Made by a program: the position numbers and the translations under genes. A DNA stretch of 26,228 nt, from assembly GCA_015680685.1 (NCBI GenBank), contig MNCI01022307.1, forward strand, positions 344,969 through 371,196, read 5' to 3'. Positions 19,179-26,228 of this stretch are shown here, in pieces; the stretch's first letter is position 1; each line of letters opens with the position of its first letter. Below the pieces are notes generated by a model. It was not told the origin of the DNA. It was given only the letters and a program-made list of their open reading frames with translations, and did no database searches. The DNA comes from Gnetum montanum. Its lineage: Eukaryota; Streptophyta; Gnetopsida; Gnetales; Gnetaceae.

Positions 19179-21719
19179 ATGGCTGCTTTTCTGTCCTGCT
19201 GCTCCAATTTCATTTTCTGTGTCCTGCTGCTGTGCATTCTGCAATGTGGGTGCCAGGGAGGACTGGAAGTTGATCACTATCATGACCAGAACAGAGCTGC
19301 TGTAAGAAGGCCTCATCATCATGGCAGCCGAGGTATTTTCTTAAGAAGGTTGACTCTGTCTCGGTACATAATTGTGGATCAATCCGGTAGTGGCCACTTC
19401 ACAACGATCCAGGAGGCAATTGATAACATTCCCATCAATAATGCACAATGGGTTTGTATCCAAATTAACGCAGGAGTTTACAGGTGAGGTTCTCGTTATA
19501 CATACCTTTTTTTTTTCAGTTTTGCAAGTAATATGCCCCGTAATCAGATATTCTCTGTTGCATTGCTTGTTGCAGTAGTCCCTTAATTTCAGAACATTGG
19601 TTGCAGAACACTAATTTCATGTGCATATCATATGACTGGAACTTAACTGGATTGGATTGGACTTTTCATTTTTTGGCAGGGAGAAGGTGACAATTCCATC
19701 CTACAAGCCCAAGATCATACTTCAGGGAGCAGGAAGGTTATCCACTATAATCACATGGAGTGCAGCTGCAGGAGGAGACCACGGCACTGCAGACACTGCC
19801 ACATTTTCATCCTTTGCTCCCAATTTCATTGCCAGGGGAATGGGATTCAGGGTATAGTGTAGACAGCTCCATCACTTTCAAATTTAAGAACAGTTTGTTG
19901 GGATTTCCCAAAATGAACTGAAACTGAATTTCTTGCCTAACATCAATCAATACAAGACCCAGTAGATTTCTGAAGTCTAGGAACATAAACTGAAACTGGA
20001 TCTGAATATATGTATGGAAATTTGCAGAATGAAGCGCCTCGACCGCCACCAGGGGCTAGCGGGAGACAGGCTGTGGCAGCGCTCTTGGCAGGAGACATGG
20101 GTGCCTTCTACAACTGTGGCTTCTACGGTGCTCAGGATACTCTGTTCGACTACCAGGGCCGCCATTATTTCAAAGACTGTTACATAGAAGGCTCCATCGA
20201 CTTCATTTTCGGTCATGGACGCTCGACCTACAAGGTTGGTACATACATATCTGCAAATTCCTGGATTCCCCCAACATTTGCTGCAAATTCTGGACATGGG
20301 TTCCATGTTTTGTTGCAGATTATCTGCAAATCGTTCAAGCCAGGATGATCCCTCGTGGATTCTGCACATCTTTAGTCTCTTTCCTGCATTTGGTTCCGTT
20401 TATTTAGATTGTTGTGATTGGAGCTTTTTTGCCCTTCCAGAGGCACTCTGATTTTTCCTGCAGTTGATTTCGTTTGTTTGGATTGTGATTGGAGCTTTTT
20501 CGCCCTTCCAGAGGCACTATGATTTTTCCTGCAGTTGGTTTCGTTTGTTTGGATTGTGATTGGAGGTGATTGGAGAATTTTGCAGTTACAGGGGCAGTCT
20601 TGACTTTTCCTGCGTTAGGTTTCCGTTATTTGGATTGTGATTAGCCCTTTCGGAGATACCCTGACAGCATCTGTGCTGCTCTCTAGTTCCAGCCACTTTT
20701 AGGAATGCGTTCAGATTTTTGAGTATTAATAGCAGACATCCATGTATTTCAGTACTCTCAAGACCCAGATTTACGTGAATCTTTCCTATCTTTGTAAGAA
20801 GCTCAATGAGTGAGAAGGATGCTACTGCTGTCTCTGTTGCAGGGCTCTCATCCATGGGCAAATTTTTTTATTAGTATTTTAGTATTCCTGAGATGCTGTA
20901 GCATTTAAACTAAACTCTGCAAGTTTGGAAAAACTCAGTGAAACTGCAACTGTACTGTGTTGCAGGGGTGCGATCTGTATGTAGATGCAGATACTGGGTA
21001 CCTGTCAGGGTCCATTACAGCACAGAACCGCGCAGATCCAAGAGAGAACAGTGGCTTTGTCTTCATCGCCTGCAAGATCAGGGGAACAGGCGAGGTATTC
21101 CTGGGCAGAGCATGGGGCCCCTATTCCAGAGTTATCTTTGCCTACACATACATGGCCAACATTGTTGTTCCACAGGGCTGGGACGACTGGGGCCTAGCTC
21201 AAAGACACAGGTGCGTAGCAATCCCCAAAAGATTTTTTTTTTTCCCTTTTTTAAATAGGTGCTTTGCTTCTGCTTCTTCTTTTCTCTGTTCCATTCCATG
21301 AATTCATACCTGCAATTCGGATTTTCTGCAACAACTACTATCCCTTCTTCTTTTTTCTACGGATTGGGTTCTGGTTGTCTGCAGCTATTTTTTAATTTTG
21401 TTTGCCTTGAATTGGGTGGGCATGTAGGTTTGTGTTGTTGTGGTCTGCAACCACTCACTAACCGATTTCACCACCATGATTATAGTAAACGGAAGTCTGC
21501 ACGTTCTGGTTTGCGTTTGATTTGTTTTGCTTTCAATAATATTTTCTTGTTTTCTTCTGCGTAAACAGGAGCGTGGAATACGGTCAGTACAGATGCTATG
21601 GACCAGGCTCCAACACAAAAGGCCGTGTGAAATGGTCCAGAGATCTCACCGCTGCGGAAGTGCAGCCCTACCTGTCTCTCGCTTTCATCGATGGCGCACT
21701 GTGGCTCACCGAGTTCTGA
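19179..21719 (+). CDS. Pectinesterase (pectin methylesterase), PRO-less, five exons
   Basis: The enzyme removes methyl esters from cell-wall homogalacturonan, releasing methanol and leaving free carboxylates. Proposed exons are 19179-19483, 19680-19851, 20028-20234, 20966-21210 and 21569-21719. All introns are GT-AG, phases agree, and the total is 1080 bases, giving 359 aa. Residues 1 to about 26 ([20 protein letters not shown]...) form a signal peptide, so the product is exported to the wall. The family domain starts at [19 protein letters not shown]. Catalytic residues are all present: Gln173 (GRQAV), Gln195-Asp196 (GAQDTL), the nucleophile Asp217 (GSIDFIFG), and Arg276/Trp278 (LGRAWG). No N-terminal inhibitor-like PRO domain is present; a short His-rich linker replaces it. 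The ATG at 19179 is chosen because it opens directly into the signal peptide. The gene looks intact. Paralogue identity (for example PME53-like) cannot be set from the sequence alone. Confidence 0.96.
20407..20660 (+). repeat. Intronic minisatellite with repeated pseudo-acceptor sites
   Basis: This lies in intron 3 of the pectinesterase. Units beginning GATTGTGATTGG start at 20407, 20481, 20552 and 20633, with periods of 74, 71 and 81. The first two are nearly identical and each contains TTTTTCCTGCAG, which looks like a 3' splice site. The real acceptor, judged by protein continuity, is at 20964-20965. Confidence 0.85.
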
Positions 21720-23386
21720 AATCTCGACTCTTTTTCTTCTTCTTCTTCTCACAATGTGGCTCGGATTTTGTCTTTTGAATGGGTCTTGAAGAATTACGTA
21801 ATGGGTAGGAAATTTAGGAGAAGGCTGCATAGAAAAATTGTGAATGATGTCCTTGCCGGCTGTGGCTGGAACTGCCACGGAATCAGTCAAAATGTGAATT
21901 CCGTGGCATACCTGCTACTGCCACTGCTGCTGCTGCTGCTGTCGCCGCCTGCATATTGTTAATTTGGCGTGACACGGAGAGGTCACGAATCGTGACGCGC
22001 GTGTTTAGCCCATTGTTGCAGCGTGACTGCTGTAATTGCGCACTGTCACGACCGTTTTCTTGCCCGTATCATGCAAAAAGATTTGGGCTCTCTTTTTACG
22101 TTTTTTTTTTTCAGTTCGACGGCTGGATCGCTTTCACCAAAGAGGATTTGGGCTGTTTTCAGATCTGCTAACGTTTTTCGATGATCCAAGATGCTAAACG
22201 CTCTGCAACGCAAATGATTTTTCATGATTAACGAGCACTGTCCTCTCGTATGCGCTGTATCTCGAAATCGTATTTTATCCACGTCCGGAATTGACGGACT
22301 GCAGCATCGATGCCAAGAAAAAACTGAAAGTACTCGAGGCGTTGTTTTATTGGCATGGCTTCACTCGCTAATGATTATCCCGCAGAAATCACAAAATTTG
22401 TTCGTTGCCTAATTGAGGCACAATTATGTGTTATGACCAAAGCAGGGAGTTATACAAAAACCAGGCCTTGAACAAATATCCCAAAAGCGTAAAGAACAGT
22501 ACTGTAATGTTATATCATGGAGGTCGAGACAGGAATCACTTTTCCAAAGGAAAATTCTTCTGCAAACAAACAGTAACAGACCAGGATTATGAAACAAGTG
22601 CGATCGGTGTACACAGAAAAAGAAGTCTTCAGCATGTCCATTTAATGTTTTCTTAGACGTACGAAATGCTCCTATGATTTCAGTGCAAAAAAAATCTTGA
22701 GGCAAACATTCTCAAAACTTTTGGCTCTCTGTTTGACATCTGAAGGACTAGCGTTCTTAGTCTTAGATACATAACAGCATAAAATGAACGGATCAGTAAG
22801 AAAGAACAAATAAACAGAGCATAAATGCCAGTCATAATGCGTATCATGCCGGATCACGGTTGTCAGAGCTCAACGTATAAATATCAATTAAAAAAACTTC
22901 AAGTTTCAGAGTTGCCAGGGTGGTTCAATTAAAATTTAACCGAGCACAGGCATTTTCACCATTGTTGTTATTGTCATATACAAATTGGCAAAATCCATTA
23001 AATATGAACTTCTGCATAAAATTCTAATATAGCATTGCTGTTAACAATGAATATTTGAAATTTTCACATCCTTCAGCTCATTCATTGTGTGACTCAATTA
23101 GAACAACGCTGCCTCTCATAAACCATTCCAGAAAAGAGCATGTAATCCAATTTTTTTGAAGATAACGAGCATGTTTATAAAAGTCCAGATTGCTTTTTCT
23201 TTCCCCACAAATGAAACGTGACAACATGCTCACCGGCGATACAGAAACAACTTGAATCCACAGATGCTCAATTTTTTAAATAAAGAAAAAGCCCAAAGGA
23301 GGGCAAGATTTTGCCTCAAAAACTGCTGTGCAAACTTGTATGCTGTGTTAATATTAAAATTTTTCTAGAGTTGCAAGATGCATTAT
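21720..23386. other. Intergenic region between convergent genes
   Basis: This contains the 3' UTRs of the pectinesterase and of the ARID-HMG gene, although no clear AATAAA signal stands out after the pectinesterase stop. It includes a TTCTTCTTCTTCTTC run (about 21733), a CTG-repeat (about 21920-21945), a perfect 11-bp stem (21873-21908) and a smaller inverted repeat (21982-21996). No gene is recognisable; open stretches of up to 93 codons lack motifs. Confidence 0.6.
21873..21908. repeat. Perfect inverted repeat, 11-bp arms, 14-nt loop
   Basis: TGCCACGGAAT (21873-21883) pairs exactly with ATTCCGTGGCA (21898-21908). It lies about 155 bp after the pectinesterase stop codon, so it may fall in the 3' UTR and fold as an RNA hairpin. 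Its function is unknown. Confidence 0.8.
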
Positions 23387-24913
23387 CTAAGTGTCTTGAA
23401 CATGAAAAGCATTATCCTCTTGCTGACCCCACTGTACTTGCTCAGTTGGCATTGCAAAAGATGGGTTGCGAGGATTCTCATGAGAAGGGACTGTACCTGT
23501 TTGATAAGTATAGTTATCAGTCAAAGCTCCATATGTCTGAGGACGAGAATCTGTGTTTACCATTTGATATTCAGAAGACTGTACAACCGGTACTAAGACA
23601 GGATAAACATCCCCTTCATCTTGGTTAGAGTACATTTGGTCATCTGTTGTTGACACACCAACTTCCTGATGCTGGTGGCTCTGAAAAGGGGTCATATCAA
23701 CATCTGTTTCCAAGGATACATGGTAATCATTTCTCCCATCTTGATAATAACTGTTTATATCAGGCCCTTCATTTCCTTTCACAATAGCATCCACATTGTG
23801 TTCCCTCACATGGGCGTCGTTTGTTTCAATGCTTTGCCTCTTCTTATACTCTGCCATTTCTCTTCGATATCTTTTCTTATCCTGTTCACTGCGCTCAATG
23901 TAGGGCTGCAGTGGAAGAAAACCAAACAAAGATGTTTAATGCATACCCCGAACATCGATATGACAAACAGACCAGAATAAAAGGTATTTTGCTATATATT
24001 ATCGAGTGCACTCATGAAACACTACCTGCTTCTCCTCTGCAGACAAATTGTTCCACATATCTGCTACCACCTTTGAAGTCTCCCGATCAAATTCTGGATG
24101 GTTTTCCTTAAACTTGGCACATTGATCCGCATAAAAGTAGTTATATCCTGATCGAGACTGCCGTGGAGCATTAGGATCTTTCTTAATTGTAGATTCTCTT
24201 CTCTTTTTAGAGACTGGCAGCTCAAGCCCTGAACCATTAAGTTCAGATCCTGTCCTATTAATCAAGCCAGGAACAGCGGCAAATTGTGGCCCAGTATTTT
24301 CCATAGGAACATGGTACAAAATACCGCTCAGTTTTTCTGAACCTACTACAACTGTTACAATGTACCCACTTTCAAATTTATAATTAATTGCTCCTGTAAC
24401 ACAGTGCCCAACTGATGCACCAGGATCCACTGAATATTACGAAAAACAAAGGAATCAATAGATTAATAATGTATAAACACCACTTGATTTCAGAAAATGC
24501 AAATGCTACTATAAAGGTATAGAATCCTGCCTCCAAACAACTGAACAAGATCGCCTTTCTTTTTTCTCTTTTTAATTGAGGAAGCTCGATTAACAGGCAT
24601 TTCGTATGCCACATCATCATTGGCTTTTACAACAGGGGAGGGTGCAGGTAATACACCTACAAAGGCACATTCGTCTTTTGTAAGACGAGCAAATGCTCAA
24701 ACGAAAAAAAAAAGGTTGTCAACGTAAACATGGGAGATGATTTAACAAACCTATAGGATACGATTGTTGTCCATATGTCCTGCAGTAATAGCGTTGCTCG
24801 AATTCATAAAGCATATCACTGTAATGCTTTCGTAGGAAATAGGACACATTGGGCACTAAGCAAGGAACTCCTAAAGCCGCAGCTACTTCATTCCACCTTT
24901 TATCTTTGATAAC
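23387..24913 (-). CDS. ARID-HMG-box DNA-binding protein, 3' part of gene
   Basis: Exons visible on the - strand are 24913-24751, 24656-24531, 24429-24026 and 23905-23387 (stop TAG at 23389-23387), together about 403 residues. The product matches the plant ARID-HMG family (the group containing Arabidopsis HMGB9, 10, 11 and 15), nuclear proteins that bind AT-rich DNA. The first exon encodes the C-terminal half of the ARID domain (VIKDKRWNEVAAALGVP...NVSYFLRKHYSDMLYEFEQRYY). The second has a basic stretch, SIKKRKKKGD, a likely nuclear localisation signal. The third has the conserved linker FESGYIVTVVVGSEKLSGILYHV and the start of the HMG box (DPNAPRQSRSGYNYFYADQ...MWNNLSAEEKQ). The fourth completes the box (PYIERSEQDKKRYRREMAEYKKRQ) and adds a 145-residue acidic, Gln/Tyr-rich tail. 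The donor after the second exon is GC, not GT. The start codon and N-terminal ARID exons lie beyond the right edge. Confidence 0.92.
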
Positions 24914-26228
24914 CTGAAATTGAAGTTAAAACTGACCAAAGCAGCCAACTTTAAAGGTAAATAGTATGCAGGAAATAATACTGCACAGTTTACATACTTG
25001 AATATTAAAGTAAATGTGGGATATGATGGACTACGGTACGTTTTCTGTAGCTGAAGGCGGTTTAGGAATTATGATGGACTACAGATTTTACAGAAATATA
25101 ACGAAACCTTAAAAACTACAATAAATAAGCCAACTTTTCAAGAGTTAAATTCAAACAAATCCAAAGCCACCATTTGATACACAGAATGCTTAAACATGCT
25201 ATTTGAAGCATTAATAATTAGAGCAGCAATTATATTTAAATCATGACTCTTGGATGCTTGATTTTCGGTGCAAAATACAGCAAAGCTTACAGCAAGTTTG
25301 ACGATTCACAGGTTTCTTGAGAGACTCGATTCAGGTCACCTTGACCAAGCCATTCTAAAATATATATTGTAAAAACAAAAAGCAAACAAACAAACAAACA
25401 AATTTCTGCCGTAAGTCTGACCGGCAACACTTGGCCAAACCCAGCAGTGCCATGTCCTCCACCAACTTACTCCATGAAAGGATTTAACATCAATTAGATG
25501 ACTCTGAATGTAAAATCAATTAACCGATTGTCCAGAATTTTTAAAGAAAAAACCCTACAATATTGTTTAATTTGTTTAATACGTATAAGCGTTTAATCAA
25601 TTATGGGACGTCTAAGTCCTATTAACCAAACAAATGCTTGACGGGGAAGATTATTTTTTCAATTATTCTTATTAAAAAACGAATTTCAATTTGCAAGACT
25701 CCCTACTCTATATTAATTTTAGGCTCAAAATAGAAGATTATCTGGATTTAAAAATTTTCGTGACACTTTGACTTTCATTTTCCAATAAGATCTAATAGAT
25801 CAAATCAATTATTTAAACTTCTATAAACCTAAATTCAATAATTGAAATTGCGGTTCAAGTATTCTATTTACATCTATGTGGAAATCCTAGGGATGTATTA
25901 GACAGATTTCACTATCAACTATTTCTTTTACAGAATGCTAAGTCAGAAGCCCTAACAACAAGCCAGACCTCATTGTAAAATCTTATTTTTAGGTGTGAAA
26001 AAAAATATTATTTTGACTTCCATAGCAAAAAATGTCCAGTTATTTCAAATGCATAGTTGCATTTCATTTATTTAGCGCTAGTGAAAAATATTCTTTATTT
26101 CAAAATGTCAACTTCAAAATAGTACTACAATAGATATTCCCAAGATGAATCATCAGATAAGATGTAAACATGTTACAGAAGCAACAGATCATCTCTGTCA
26201 GTTATGAACATTATCTACACATGCTTAT
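24914..26228 (-). other. Intron of the ARID-HMG gene, continuing off the window
   Basis: The exon at 24913 has a clear upstream acceptor (ATTTCAG on the - strand), and its first residues fall inside the ARID domain, so a further exon must lie to the right. In the remaining 1.3 kb I find no sequence encoding the ARID N-terminus (the segment with LDLH-LF-EV and GG). The region is therefore best read as one intron of at least 1.3 kb. It is AT-rich and contains a CAAA microsatellite near 25385. Confidence 0.6.

Noticed and set aside
20010-20348. Reading through from the pectinesterase third exon to a stop at 20346-20348
   Set aside because: After GHGRSTYK the read-through residues do not match the family, while a GT donor at 20235 and the exon at 20966 restore the conserved domain.

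Overview
This window is nuclear DNA from a land plant, most likely a seed plant with a repeat-rich genome. The evidence is a spliced, secreted pectin methylesterase, a spliced ARID-HMG chromatin protein of the plant-specific type, a plant L1-like LINE, and Ty3/Gypsy LTR retrotransposons. The sequence does not let me name the species. About two thirds of the window (1 to about 17,270) is nested, decayed retrotransposon. The two host genes lie on the right.

Repeat half, outermost layer first. An old LINE on the + strand supplies the frame. It runs from about 1026 to 2880, then from 15427 to a short A-rich tail at about 17267. At 1026 it abuts a 1-kb LTR (26-1025, +) whose element extends off the left edge. 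The LINE reverse transcriptase is split by a 12.5-kb Ty3/Gypsy element on the - strand (2881-15421) flanked by the 5-bp repeat CTAGG. Across this insertion the LINE reading frame continues without a break. Reading right to left, the Gypsy element has a composite 1.57-kb 5' LTR (15421-13850), a tRNA-Asp-type primer binding site, a gag pseudogene (13704-12334), then the integrase C-terminus (6146-5792), about 2 kb without a recognisable gene, and a 0.92-kb 3' LTR (3801-2881). Gag and integrase are separated by a + strand Tat/Ogre-like insertion (about 6147-12333), which carries gag and protease remnants but no reverse transcriptase or integrase. All retrotransposon genes carry stops or frameshifts.

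Gene half. A five-exon pectinesterase of 359 aa (19179-21719, +) has a signal peptide, no inhibitor-like PRO domain, and all catalytic residues. It is convergent with the 3' portion of an ARID-HMG gene (23387-24913, -), whose 5' exons lie beyond the right edge. The two genes have no obvious functional link. The 1.9 kb upstream of the pectinesterase and the 1.7 kb between the genes hold only small repeats and hairpins.

The most unusual structures are these: two related LTR types share R/U5 sequence but have different short-palindrome arrays in a very short U3; the two LTRs of one element differ in structure because one is an A/B composite; and the AAGGG repeat around the Tat/Ogre insertion implies that the host Gypsy element was already an in-frame gag-integrase deletion derivative. 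I see no tRNA, rRNA, CRISPR array or novel defence or metabolic system.
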